NCBI RefSeq assembly: GCF_900290195.1
Contig: NZ_OLMF01000004.1
Span: forward strand, 981,501 to 1,045,500
Direction of reading: 5' to 3'
Length of the DNA: 64,000 bases
DNA from: Anaerococcus marasmi
GTDB lineage: Bacteria > Bacillota > Clostridia > Tissierellales > Peptoniphilaceae
The position numbers and the translations under genes are program-made. Positions within the stretch are counted from its first letter, which is position 1. The number at the start of each line of letters is the position of its first letter. A model generated the notes under the pieces. The model made no database searches, had not been told where the DNA came from, and saw nothing but the letters and a program-made list of their open reading frames with translations. Below, piece by piece: positions 18,446 through 27,448 of this stretch.

Positions 18446-18559
18446 GTAAACTGGAAACTTCTTCCTAGCTTCGCTAGGTCAGAATTATTTTTTAAAGTGA
18501 TATGTAATATAAAGAATAAAAAATGATACGCTTTGCGAAAGCAAAGCTTACCCCTTCCC

Positions 18560-18850
18560 TTCCCTTGTGGACGAGTAGAAATGTCTAATCAAGTCTCTCG
18601 TTAAGAAAATCGATTTGTTTGAGCGTTAGCGAGTTATCGATTTTTAGAGAGACGGGGATTAGACATTGTTAAACCTAAGGACAAGTAAGGCGAAGGGGTC
18701 CCCCTACCAACAAAGATTTGCGTAGCAAATCGACCTTTTCCGCACTCCGCTTAAGGAGCAGAGGGGGTGAGGGGAAAAGGGGTTCTAGGGGAAAGACTGG
18801 AGGGGGCCTCTGCCGCCCCCTTAGGCTGTCCCCTAGAGAACGAAGATATT
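18560..18850. repeat. Dispersed palindromic repeat, copy C (diverged)
   Basis: A long nested hairpin at about 18590-18675 has the apical motif TTTGAGCGTTAGCGAGTTA. The stem sequences (ATGTCTAATC, GTCTCTC, AAAATCGAT) differ from copies A and B yet are matched on the other side. A G-rich inverted stretch follows near 18735-18840, complementary to 18130-18235. Confidence 0.75.
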
Positions 18851-18950
18851 AACTTAATCATTATAAAAACTAGATTATCCAGATAGATATATCAAACTAT
18901 TTTTAGTACCAGATATTTTAAAGAAAATATCTCCTCCCCGAAAATATCTC

Positions 18951-21758
18951 CTACAAAATCTTTTTAAGATACTGCCCAGTATAAGACTTTTTGTTTTTTG
19001 ATATCTCTTCTGGAGTACCACTAGCTACTAGAGTTCCTCCACCGTCTCCTCCTTCTGGGCCTAGGTCTATTAGGTTGTCGGAGACTTTTATTACATCTAG
19101 GTTGTGCTCAATTACCACTACTGTGTTATCCTGGTCTACTAGTCTGTTTAGAACTTCTATTAGCTTGTGGACATCTGCCATGTGAAGGCCTGTTGTCGGC
19201 TCGTCTAGGATGTAGAGGGTTTTTCCTGTGGAGACTTTTGCAAGTTCTGTCGCAAGTTTTACCCTTTGAGCCTCTCCTCCAGATAGTTCTGTGGATGGTT
19301 GGCCTATTTTAATGTAGCCTAGGCCTACATCGTAGAGAGTTTGGAGCTTTCTTACTATGCTAGGGTGGTTTTGGAAAAATTCTATTCCTTCTTCTACAGT
19401 CATATCTAGGACGTCTGATATGTCCTTGCCCTTGTATTTGACTTCTAGGGTTTCTCTGTTGTATCTTTTGCCGTGGCAAACTTCGCATGGAACGTAGACA
19501 TCTGGTAAGAACATCATGTCTACCTTGATTGTTCCATCTCCCTTGCAAGCCTCGCACCTTCCTCCCTTGACGTTAAAGGAAAATCTTCCCTTATCATAGC
19601 CTTTCATCTTTGCTTCGTTGGTCATGGCGAAAACATCCCTTATGGCGTCAAAGACCTTGGTGTAGGTAGCTGGGTTTGACCTTGGCGTTCTTCCAATTGG
19701 AGACTGATCTATGGCTATTACCTTGTCAATCTTATCAAGACCTAGGATTTCCTTGTGCTTACCAGCCCTTATCTTTGTCCTATTAATCTTCTTTGTTGCT
19801 TGCTTGTAGAGGATTTCGTTTACTAGGGAAGACTTACCAGAACCTGACACTCCCGTTACAGTTGTGAGGACTCCTAGGGGGATTTTGACGTCGATGTTTT
19901 TGAGGTTGTTTGCCGCAGCCCCCTTTATTTCTATATATTCATCGCTTGTTCTTCTTTCTTTAGGTACCGGAATTTTTTTCCTACCAGCTAGATAGTCTCC
20001 TGTGATCGACTTTTTAGAATTCATTATATCACGAAGACTTCCCTTGGCTACAACCTCTCCACCATGAACTCCCGCCTTTGGTCCAATATCGACTATATAG
20101 TCGGCTTCCTTCATAGTATCTTCGTCATGTTCTACTATGATTAGGGTGTTTCCTATATCGGTGAGATTTCTAAGGGCTGCTATTAGCTTATCGTTATCTC
20201 TTTGGTGAAGACCTATAGAAGGCTCATCAAGTACATAGCAAACTCCTACAAGACCAGATCCTATTTGAGTCGCTAGTCTTATCCTCTGGCTTTCCCCACC
20301 AGATAAGGTCGCTGCCGCCCTATTTAAGGTCAAATAGGTAAGGCCCACGTCATTTAGGAAGGAGAGTCTCGCCCTAATTTCCTTTACTATAAGGTCTGCA
20401 ATTTTTGCCTTCATTGGAGAAAGTTCGAGTTTCGCGAAAAAGTCCACGGACTTTTCTACAGAAAGTCTGGTTAGTTCTGATATATTAATATCTCCAATCT
20501 TGATAGCAAGGACTTCTGGCTTTAATCTATCCCCGTGGCAGGTATCGCACTCTTCTTCCGACATATATTCTCTAAACTTTTTCTTTTGAGCGTCAGATCC
20601 TGTCCTTTGATAGCGGTCGTAGATGTTTTTGATTGCTCCTTCAAAGGGTCCTGTATATCTTTTCCTACCAGAAAAATGACTATCGAAGACAAAGCTTAGG
20701 TCATAATCTGTACCATGGAGGATATCCTCTATCATCTTCTTCGGAGCCTTTTTTATTGGATCATCGTGGGAGAACTTGTAGTGATCTGCTATGGCCCTTA
20801 TCATCTCATAATAATAGCTCTCCTTGGTGGAAGTCGCATAAGGGTCAATGGCCCCCTCGTTTATAGATAGGTCATAATCTGGTATAACTAAGTCCCTATC
20901 GACTTGAAGGTGAAAACCAAGTCCATTACAGTCAGGACACATCCCGATTGGGGCATTGAAAGAGAACATGTTTGGTGTAATCTCTGGGAGGGAAACATGG
21001 CCTTCTGGGCAGGCAAGCTTAGAAGATAAGAGTATCTCCTCTTCTCCTATCACATCTATGATAACCAAACCATCTGCAAGGCCTAAGGCTGTCTCTATGG
21101 AATCTGTAAGTCTCGCATCGATTCCATCCTTGATTACAATCCTATCTACAACGACAGATATATCGTGCTTTTTGGTCTTGGATAGGTCGATATCTTCTGC
21201 CAAGTCGTACTTTTCTCCATCGATTACGACCCTTACATATCCATCCTTTTGGATATTTTCTAGGGCTCTTTTGTGAGCTCCCTTTTTTCTTCTGATTACT
21301 GGGGCAAGAATTTGAATTCTCGTTCTTTCAGGAAGTTCCTTTACCCTATCGACCATCTGGTCTATACTTTGGGCTTCTATAGGTCTACCGCAGACTGGAC
21401 AGTAGGCATCTCCTACTCTTGCGTAGAGGAGCCTATAATAATCGTAGATTTCAGTAACCGTTGCTACTGTAGATCTAGGGTTCCTGTTAGTTGTCTTCTG
21501 GTCGATTGATATAGATGGAGATAGTCCCTCAATGGAGTCCACATCCGGCTTATCTACATTGCCCAAAAACTGCCTAGCGTATGAAGAAAGGCTTTCGACA
21601 TAACGTCTTTGTCCTTCCGCATAGATCGTATCGAAGGCAAGAGTCGACTTACCAGATCCTGAAAGGCCTGTAAATACAATCATCTTATCTCTTGGAAGAT
21701 TGATATCTACGTTTTTGAGATTGTTGGTTCTTGCTCCCTTTATCTTAATTTCTGTCAA
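18951..21758 (-). CDS. uvrA: Excinuclease ABC subunit A
   Basis: The 935-residue protein is the usual UvrA length. It has two ABC ATPase modules (Walker [18 protein letters not shown] near 30 and [15 protein letters not shown] near 630), two ABC signatures ([12 protein letters not shown] and [12 protein letters not shown]), and zinc-binding cysteine motifs including CEACKGDG...[10 protein letters not shown]. It recognises damaged DNA with UvrB in nucleotide excision repair. The ATG overlaps the uvrB stop by 4 bp (ATGA), so the pair is translationally coupled. Confidence 0.97.
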   Translation of the reverse strand: MTEIKIKGARTNNLKNVDINLPRDKMIVFTGLSGSGKSTLAFDTIYAEGQRRYVESLSSYARQFLGNVDKPDVDSIEGLSPSISIDQKTTNRNPRSTVATVTEIYDYYRLLYARVGDAYCPVCGRPIEAQSIDQMVDRVKELPERTRIQILAPVIRRKKGAHKRALENIQKDGYVRVVIDGEKYDLAEDIDLSKTKKHDISVVVDRIVIKDGIDARLTDSIETALGLADGLVIIDVIGEEEILLSSKLACPEGHVSLPEITPNMFSFNAPIGMCPDCNGLGFHLQVDRDLVIPDYDLSINEGAIDPYATSTKESYYYEMIRAIADHYKFSHDDPIKKAPKKMIEDILHGTDYDLSFVFDSHFSGRKRYTGPFEGAIKNIYDRYQRTGSDAQKKKFREYMSEEECDTCHGDRLKPEVLAIKIGDINISELTRLSVEKSVDFFAKLELSPMKAKIADLIVKEIRARLSFLNDVGLTYLTLNRAAATLSGGESQRIRLATQIGSGLVGVCYVLDEPSIGLHQRDNDKLIAALRNLTDIGNTLIIVEHDEDTMKEADYIVDIGPKAGVHGGEVVAKGSLRDIMNSKKSITGDYLAGRKKIPVPKERRTSDEYIEIKGAAANNLKNIDVKIPLGVLTTVTGVSGSGKSSLVNEILYKQATKKINRTKIRAGKHKEILGLDKIDKVIAIDQSPIGRTPRSNPATYTKVFDAIRDVFAMTNEAKMKGYDKGRFSFNVKGGRCEACKGDGTIKVDMMFLPDVYVPCEVCHGKRYNRETLEVKYKGKDISDVLDMTVEEGIEFFQNHPSIVRKLQTLYDVGLGYIKIGQPSTELSGGEAQRVKLATELAKVSTGKTLYILDEPTTGLHMADVHKLIEVLNRLVDQDNTVVVIEHNLDVIKVSDNLIDLGPEGGDGGGTLVASGTPEEISKNKKSYTGQYLKKIL

Positions 21759-23725
21759 TTAATCACTCCTGTAAAATTATCTTTCATAGACTTAATCTGG
21801 TCACGGAGGGCTGCGGCACGCTCGAAGTCAAGCTCCTCTGCTGCCTTATACATCTCAGCTTCCAGATTGATTAGTATTGTCTCTATATCGTCTTTGCTGA
21901 ATTCTTCAATTTCCTCTTCTTCCTTCTTCTTGGTGATTTGGATGATCTCAGCTATGTTTTTCTTGATTGTAGTTGGCACTATGCCATGTTCTTCGTTAAA
22001 TTCTTCCTGGATTGACCTACGGCGTTCCGTCTCATCAATTGCCTTTCTCATAGATCCAGTTATGGTATCAGCATACATGATTACCCTACCTTCAGAGTTT
22101 CTCGCAGCCCTTCCGATGGTCTGGATGAGGGAAGTCTCAGAACGTAGGAAGCCTTCCTTGTCTGCATCGAGGATTGTTATTAGTGAAACTTCTGGTATAT
22201 CAAGTCCCTCACGGAGGAGGTTGATTCCTACAAGCACGTCAAACTCTCCTAGGCGGAGTTCTCTAATAATCTCACTTCTCTCGATTGTCTTAATGTCAGA
22301 GTGAAGGTATCTTACCTTGATTCCATTTTCCGTAAGGAAGGTCGTAAGGTCTTCTGCCATCTTCTTGGTAAGAGTAGTAACGAGGACCCTTTCCTTCTTG
22401 GCAATGGTCGCATGGACTTCCTCTATAAGATCGTCTATCTGATTTGCTGTTGGCCTTACCTCTATCAATGGATCTAGAAGGCCAGTTGGTCTTATGATTT
22501 GATCGACCATCTTGCCATGGGTCTTCTCCTTCTCGTAGGGACCTGGAGTTGCTGAAACATAGACTGCTTGATTGATTAACTTCTCGAACTCATCGAACTT
22601 AAGCGGCCTGTTATCTAGAGCAGAAGGAAGCCTAAAGCCGTAGTCAACCAAGTTTTGCTTACGAGACCTATCTCCCTCATACATTCCTCCAACCTGGGGA
22701 ATAGAAACGTGGGACTCGTCGACCATTAGGACGAAGTCTTCTGGGAAATAGTCGATCAGGGTATAAGGCCTAGACCCTGCTGGCCTCTGGCTTAAGTGTC
22801 TCGAATAATTCTCAATTCCAGAACAAAAACCAATCTCCCTGAGCATCTCTATATCGTATTTGGTCCTTTGCTCGAGCCTTTGAGCTTCGAGGAGCTTGTT
22901 TTCCGAATTAAGCTCGGCCAATCTTTCCTCAAGTTCTTCTTCTATAGTAAGAATAGCCTTTTCTGTCTTCTCACTAGATGTAGCATAGTGGCTGGCAGGA
23001 TAAATATAAGCGTGGCTAATCTTTGCAGTAACCTTGCCTGTCAAGGAATCAAACTCTGATATCTCGTCGATTTCATCTCCGAAAAACTCAAATCTAATAG
23101 CCTTTTGGTCAAAACCTGCAGGGAAAACATCCAGGATATCACCCCTGCGCCTGAAAGTTCCCCTAGTAAATTCCACATCATTTCTCACATATTGGACATC
23201 GATTAGCTTTCTCATAACATCTTCCGGGCTAATCTCTTGACCTGGACGGAGAGAAACTACAAGCTTCTGATACTCGATAGGATCTCCTAAGCCGTAAATA
23301 CAAGACACACTAGCAACGATTATAACATCACGCCTCTCAAAAAGAGCCATGGTCGCAGAGTGCCTCATCTTGTCTATCTCGTCATTGATAGAGGAGTCCT
23401 TGGCAATATATGTATCTGTGGCTGCCACGTAGGCTTCTGGTTGGTAATAATCGTAGTAGGAAACAAAATACTCGACAGCATTGTCCGGGAAAAACTCCTT
23501 AAACTCCGTAAAAAGCTGGTAGGCCAAAGTCTTGTTGTGGGCAAGAACCAAGGTAGGCCTCTGGACATTTTGGATAATATTGGCCATGGTAAAGGTCTTA
23601 CCAGAACCAGTTACACCACGGAGAATTTGATTATGGTCTCCCGCCTCGATTCCCTTTGATAATTTATCTATAGCATAAGGCTGATCGCCTCTAGGTTTAT
23701 AATCCGATTTTAAATTAAACTTCAT
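21755..23725 (-). CDS. uvrB: Excinuclease ABC subunit B
   Basis: A 656-residue UvrB starts at [19 protein letters not shown]. It has Walker [13 protein letters not shown] near 40, the [10 protein letters not shown] beta-hairpin region that inserts into DNA, helicase motifs through IGRAARN, and a C-terminal UVR domain that binds UvrC/UvrA. I chose the ATG at 23725 because it has an AGGAAG box and matches the family N-terminus. The open frame extends 69 codons upstream into the hairpin array, which is not coding. uvrC is not in the window. Confidence 0.97.
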   Translation of the reverse strand: MKFNLKSDYKPRGDQPYAIDKLSKGIEAGDHNQILRGVTGSGKTFTMANIIQNVQRPTLVLAHNKTLAYQLFTEFKEFFPDNAVEYFVSYYDYYQPEAYVAATDTYIAKDSSINDEIDKMRHSATMALFERRDVIIVASVSCIYGLGDPIEYQKLVVSLRPGQEISPEDVMRKLIDVQYVRNDVEFTRGTFRRRGDILDVFPAGFDQKAIRFEFFGDEIDEISEFDSLTGKVTAKISHAYIYPASHYATSSEKTEKAILTIEEELEERLAELNSENKLLEAQRLEQRTKYDIEMLREIGFCSGIENYSRHLSQRPAGSRPYTLIDYFPEDFVLMVDESHVSIPQVGGMYEGDRSRKQNLVDYGFRLPSALDNRPLKFDEFEKLINQAVYVSATPGPYEKEKTHGKMVDQIIRPTGLLDPLIEVRPTANQIDDLIEEVHATIAKKERVLVTTLTKKMAEDLTTFLTENGIKVRYLHSDIKTIERSEIIRELRLGEFDVLVGINLLREGLDIPEVSLITILDADKEGFLRSETSLIQTIGRAARNSEGRVIMYADTITGSMRKAIDETERRRSIQEEFNEEHGIVPTTIKKNIAEIIQITKKKEEEEIEEFSKDDIETILINLEAEMYKAAEELDFERAAALRDQIKSMKDNFTGVIN

Positions 23726-23784
23726 AAATCTTCCTTTATATATAACAAAAATTAATAAAATGGTAAAGTGCCGGACAGTCGGGC

Positions 23785-23989
23785 TTCGATTTTTATAAAA
23801 AATCGAATAAGTGGAACTTATTTGAAAAATAAGTTCCAAGAACTCGAAGAGTTCAAAATTGAGGGAGCCCTCGTCATGGGCCACTGTTTTGCAAAGCAAA
23901 ACAGTGCAGTATCCTTTGTTAAGAAATAACAAAGGATAAAAGAACGATGACTATCGTTCAGAGTTAATAATGTGAAGGTCTTTGGACCT
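23785..23989. repeat. Array of eight consecutive, different hairpins
   Basis: Perfect or near-perfect palindromes lie almost end to end at 23785-23807, 23812-23838, 23840-23854, 23861-23872, 23882-23906, 23910-23938, 23942-23959 and 23976-23989. The stem sequences are unrelated to each other. The preceding motif GTGCCGGACAGTCGGGC (near 23768) and the GGGCCACTG before the fifth hairpin both recur near 31735 and 31676. The array lies just upstream of uvrB. Confidence 0.85.
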
Positions 23990-24161
23990 GAGCCCGCATG
24001 CTACCGTCGAGCGGAGCCTAGCGGAGTCGAGAGATCTCAAGAGACTTCTCCACAAGGTCGAAGTAAGGGTAATGGTCTATCTAATCACAACCCTTATCCC
24101 GAGGCTTCTCCACTTTCATCCCCCCCTTATCCCTAATGGCTCTGGCCACAGCGAACAGAGT

Positions 24162-24395
24162 GAGTGTAGAAGCCTCACGAGTGAAAATAAAAATATAAAC
24201 TTACAATTACCCGCCACCTCGACAGAGCGAAGCGACGAGAGGTCTCCAGTCTACGATGACACGTAAATATAATAGATAAAGTTATCTACGATACTACATA
24301 ACTAAGGAAAACTCAATTCAAACATGTCCCAAAGTTCTGTAGATCTCTCGTCGCTTCCCTGTGGAAGCTCTGTCGAGATGGCGAGGGGACTCCTG
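24162..24395. repeat. Left arm of a long inverted repeat (pairs with 31405-31643)
   Basis: The sequence is near-identical, by eye, to the reverse complement of 31405-31643. It includes the hairpin with CTCGACAGAGCGAAGCGACGAG and the marker GTCTACGATGACACGTAAAT. The arms enclose the zinc operon, brnQ, the toxin-antitoxin locus and recQ. Confidence 0.85.
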
Positions 24396-24749
24396 AATTT
24401 CGCCAATCCCTTATCCCGACCGTAGTGGAAGGATCTTACTGGAGATATCTCGATTACGCTACGCTCCACTCGATATAAGGGGGAGAGTGGATTCCTGACT
24501 TTCATCCCCCCTTGTCCCGACCGTAGCGGAGGGATCTCATGAGGCTTCTCCACTCTAAACGAAGCAGGGGCTTGTAGGTCGAATCTTTATAGCAAGTCGA
24601 AAGAAGGATAGCATTTATCTCTCCCATTTATATTAATTTAATTCTTTCTTAAATATCTTAAAAATAATTCTATTCTCGTTATATAAATATACTAAATTTC
24701 TCCTAAAATTCAATCCCTATAGAAAGAGTCGGACTTTAGAAAAATCCTA

Positions 24750-24801
24750 TTGACATCGCTATCATATATGTTATAATATTCATATGAGCATACACTCATA
24801 T
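24750..24801 (+). promoter_or_regulatory. Zinc operon promoter with ArsR/SmtB-type operator
   Basis: TTGACA at 24750-24755 and TATAAT at 24772-24777 are 16 bp apart. The imperfect palindrome ATATGAGCATACACTCATAT at 24782-24801 lies over the expected start site and matches the 12-2-12 style of SmtB/CzrA operators. An AGGAGG site follows before the arsR ATG. The layout fits autorepression relieved by metal. Confidence 0.8.
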
Positions 24802-24813
24802 TAAAGGAGGCGC

Positions 24814-25116
24814 ATGAATAATTCGTTAAAAAATATTGATGATACTACATTAATCGACTTGGCAGATCTGTTCAAGGTCTTTGCTGACTCGACTAGGATG
24901 AGGATAATGTATAGGTTACTTGCTGAAAGGATGAGCGTAGGTGATATAGAGCAAGCTTTAGATATGAGTCAATCTGCCATCTCCCACCAGCTTAAATACC
25001 TCAAGGATGTTAATTTAGTTAAAAGCAAGAGAGATGGCAAGTCTATGCTTTATTATCTCTCAGATGACCACGTTAAGACAATTATACAAACAGGACTAGA
25101 ACATATAAAGGAGTAA
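24814..25116 (+). CDS. ArsR/SmtB-family zinc-responsive repressor (CzrA-like)
   Basis: This 100-residue winged-helix protein has the recognition helix MSQSAISHQLKYLKD. Near the C-terminus the alpha-5 metal site D84-x-H86-x10-H97-x2-E100 is complete. This is the Zn(II)-sensing arrangement of SmtB and CzrA. The alpha-3N cysteine motif of CadC is absent, as are all cysteines, so Cd/Pb sensing by that site is unlikely. It leads the operon with the HMA protein and ATPase and presumably represses it. Confidence 0.9.
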   Translation: MNNSLKNIDDTTLIDLADLFKVFADSTRMRIMYRLLAERMSVGDIEQALDMSQSAISHQLKYLKDVNLVKSKRDGKSMLYYLSDDHVKTIIQTGLEHIKE

Positions 25117-25118
25117 TT

Positions 25119-25343
25119 ATGAAAAAGAAATTTAAAATCCAAGGACTACAATGTGCAAACTGCGGCAACAAGATTGAAGGAGAAATCAAAAAGCTCGACG
25201 GAGTAATAGATGCCAATGTATCCTTCCTTACAGAAAAAGCCAAAATCGAACTAGAAGATGACGCCAATGTGGACGAGATTTTAGGAAAGGCAAACGAGAT
25301 TGCTGATAGGATCGAGCCAGGCTGCCAAATTATAGCTAAATAA
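25119..25343 (+). CDS. Stand-alone heavy-metal-associated (HMA) domain protein
   Basis: A 74-residue ferredoxin-like HMA domain carries the metal motif QCANCG (C12, C15) and an acidic C-terminal half (ELEDDANVDE). It begins 3 bp after arsR and ends 3 bp before the ATPase, so it is part of that operon. The ATPase lacks its own N-terminal HMA domain, and this small protein looks like the missing domain supplied separately, as a chaperone or regulatory partner. Confidence 0.88.
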   Translation: MKKKFKIQGLQCANCGNKIEGEIKKLDGVIDANVSFLTEKAKIELEDDANVDEILGKANEIADRIEPGCQIIAK

Positions 25344-25345
25344 TT

Positions 25346-27187
25346 ATGTTTAAGAATATCACAAAAGAACACAGAGACAGATTAAACGAGCTCATAATCC
25401 TCGCTCTTTTAGGAGCCTTCCTCCAGATTATGAGTATGTTTTTCTACCTGGGTTTTTTCAGAAAATGGGCCTTCCTGATTCTTTACATCCTATCAGCCAA
25501 GGAAGTACTCCTTAAGGCTTTTAAGGGAATAAGACACGGATCTGCCCTAGATGAGAACTTCCTTATGTCCCTTGCTACAATCACAGCCTTTATCATAGGC
25601 GAATACGTAGAGGCGGTCGCTGTTATGCTTTTCTATTCCTTCGGAGAACTTTTCGAAGACATCGCCACCCAAAGGTCAAGAGATAATATCAAAGACCTTC
25701 TAGACCTTGTACCAGATGTGGCAAATAGGATAAATGAGGATGGCAGCACGGAAGAAGTCGACCTAGATGATATAGAAGTTGGAGATATAATCCTAGTCCG
25801 AGATGGAGAAAAAATCGGAGTAGACGGCAAGGTAATTGAAGGTACCGCAAGTCTTGATACATCTTCTGTTACTGGAGAGTCTATGCCAGTTTCAGTAGAC
25901 TTAGGAGATGAAGTAATTTCCTCATCTCTTGTTACGGATGGAATAATCAAAATCGAAGCTACGACAGAATTCGACGACTCTGTTGCAGCTAGAATCATGG
26001 AGCTAATCGAAGATTCCGCAGCAAGTAAGTCTGACAGCGAGAAGTTTATCTCTCGTTTTGCAAGAATCTACACACCAATAGTTGTTGGACTTGCCTTAGC
26101 CCTTGCCATCATACCACCCGTATTTATGGGAGGAGCATGGTCTGATTACCTCCTACGTGCGGCAACCTTTTTAGTCCTTTCCTGCCCATGTGCCCTAGTT
26201 TTATCCGTTCCCCTATCCTTTATGTCAGGGCTGGGACTTGCGAGCGAAAACGGCATCCTAATTAAGGGTAGCCAATATTTTGAAATCCTTGATAAGGCAG
26301 AAGTCCTACTTACAGACAAGACTGGAACACTAACTACAGGAGATTTCAAGATCAAGGATATAAAAATCGAAGAAGGATTTGATCGTGAAGAAATCTTAGA
26401 CTATCTCTTCAACATAGAAAACATGACCACCCATCCTATTGGAAGGGCTATAAGTAAAGAGCTTGACAGAGAAGAGAAAGACCTCTTTGCAGAGATTAAA
26501 AACGAAAAGGGCCAAGGTGTAAAGGCAAAGACTAAAGATGGAAAAATTATCAAAGTTGGCTCTCCAAAATATCTCAAGATCGATGATAAGGAAGAAAGAG
26601 CCATCTACCTATCTATCGACGATAAGCTTGCGGCAAGTGTCTATATAGAAGATGACATAAAGGATAAATCCCAAGAGACTATTGCGAAACTTAAGGATAA
26701 ATTTAAAGAAATAGCCATAGTATCCGGTGATAGCCTCGCTGCAGTCAAGGATACAGCAGATAAGCTTAAGCTTGATAGCTACTATGCCCAAGTTATGCCA
26801 GATGAGAAACTTAAGATAATGAAAAACTACCAGGATAAGGGAGATAAAACTGTCTTCGTAGGCGACGGCATAAATGATGCCCCAGTTCTCAAAAACGCCG
26901 ATGTAGGAATTTCTATGGGAGAAACTGCATCTGACCTTGCTATCGAATCATCCGACATACTCATAACAAACGGAGAGTTTTCACAAATAGAAAAGCTAGT
27001 CAATATTTCTGGACTTACCAACACAACAGTAAGACAAAACGTAACATTTATAATGCTTGTGAAAATCGCAATCCTAATCCTAGGCCTATTCGGTCACGCC
27101 AACATGTGGATGGCAATCTTCGGCGACGTAGGAGTTTCAATCATATCCATCCTATGGGCAATGAGAATACTAAAAAAGAAAATATAA
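25346..27187 (+). CDS. P1B-type zinc/cadmium-exporting ATPase
   Basis: The 613-residue pump has the transmembrane C280-P-C282 metal motif, phosphorylation motif DKTGTLTTG with D324, and GDGINDAPVLKNADVGISMG in the hinge. The last membrane helix ends FGDVGVSIISILWAMR, whose Asp-Val-Gly is typical of Zn/Cd (P1B-2) rather than copper pumps. It lacks an N-terminal HMA domain. Together with the Zn-type ArsR it should export Zn(II), and possibly Cd(II), from the cell. Confidence 0.92.
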   Translation: MFKNITKEHRDRLNELIILALLGAFLQIMSMFFYLGFFRKWAFLILYILSAKEVLLKAFKGIRHGSALDENFLMSLATITAFIIGEYVEAVAVMLFYSFGELFEDIATQRSRDNIKDLLDLVPDVANRINEDGSTEEVDLDDIEVGDIILVRDGEKIGVDGKVIEGTASLDTSSVTGESMPVSVDLGDEVISSSLVTDGIIKIEATTEFDDSVAARIMELIEDSAASKSDSEKFISRFARIYTPIVVGLALALAIIPPVFMGGAWSDYLLRAATFLVLSCPCALVLSVPLSFMSGLGLASENGILIKGSQYFEILDKAEVLLTDKTGTLTTGDFKIKDIKIEEGFDREEILDYLFNIENMTTHPIGRAISKELDREEKDLFAEIKNEKGQGVKAKTKDGKIIKVGSPKYLKIDDKEERAIYLSIDDKLAASVYIEDDIKDKSQETIAKLKDKFKEIAIVSGDSLAAVKDTADKLKLDSYYAQVMPDEKLKIMKNYQDKGDKTVFVGDGINDAPVLKNADVGISMGETASDLAIESSDILITNGEFSQIEKLVNISGLTNTTVRQNVTFIMLVKIAILILGLFGHANMWMAIFGDVGVSIISILWAMRILKKKI

Positions 27188-27200
27188 ATCTCACGTATTT

Positions 27201-27229
27201 CCGACGCAAAATTAGCGTCGGTTTTTTTT
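27201..27229 (+). terminator. Intrinsic terminator of the zinc operon
   Basis: CCGACGC and GCGTCGG form a perfect 7-bp stem with a 7-nt loop, followed by eight T residues, 14 bp after the ATPase stop. Confidence 0.92.
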
Positions 27230-27289
27230 AACTAAATCTCAACTTCAAGTACTAGTCTGCAAAATATTTTAGTTATAATTATAACACTT

Positions 27290-27367
27290 ATGGAATCTCC
27301 TACTGTTAATGAAATAATTTCTGATTTTATGAATTATTTAGAGTATAGTAGTCTTCGTACTCATTAA
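27290..27367 (+). other. Short unassigned open frame before brnQ
   Basis: Twenty-five codons (start MESPTVNEIISDFMNYLEYS) resemble the N-terminal arm-binding region of tyrosine recombinases, but only faintly. A stop follows at once. It could be a relic or chance. No ribosome binding site is obvious. Confidence 0.2.
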
Positions 27368-27448
27368 AATACTTTTGCTAAAAAGATTCCAGTGAGTATA
27401 ATACTAATTAATTATTAAAAATTTTGTTTAATTATAAAGGAGAAACTT

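Larger units (their letters stand above)
18049..18950. other. Repeat-filled region between convergent HAD and uvrA genes
   Basis: Nine hundred bases hold two inverted repeat blocks (18115-18445 and 18560-18850). Between them are a CCTAGCTTCGCTAGG hairpin near 18471 and an AT-rich spacer. No coding sequence is supported. Confidence 0.6.
23726..24749. other. Intergenic kilobase upstream of uvrB and of the zinc operon
   Basis: It holds the hairpin array (23785-23989), repeat sequence from 24000 to 24600 including the left arm of a long inverted repeat, and an AT-rich stretch before the arsR promoter. Short open frames here fall inside palindromes and are not credible genes. Confidence 0.6.

Noticed and set aside
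18049-18950. CRISPR array
   Set aside because: The repeats are inverted, few and of unequal length, without regular spacers or cas genes.
21867-22304. 145-codon open frame opposite uvrB
   Set aside because: A shadow of the conserved UvrB helicase region; no family resemblance.
21755-23932. Longer uvrB starting at 23932
   Set aside because: The additional 69 codons run through the hairpin array and lack homology; the ATG at 23725 has a ribosome site and the conserved N-terminus.
24302-24553. Open frames in the repeat region at 24.0-24.6 kb, and likewise 31176-31415
   Set aside because: They read through palindromes of the inverted repeat; the translations reflect hairpin sequence and lack start signals.
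27230-27448. T-box or leucine leader before brnQ
   Set aside because: No T-box consensus (UGGN bulge region) or antiterminator/terminator pair is visible.
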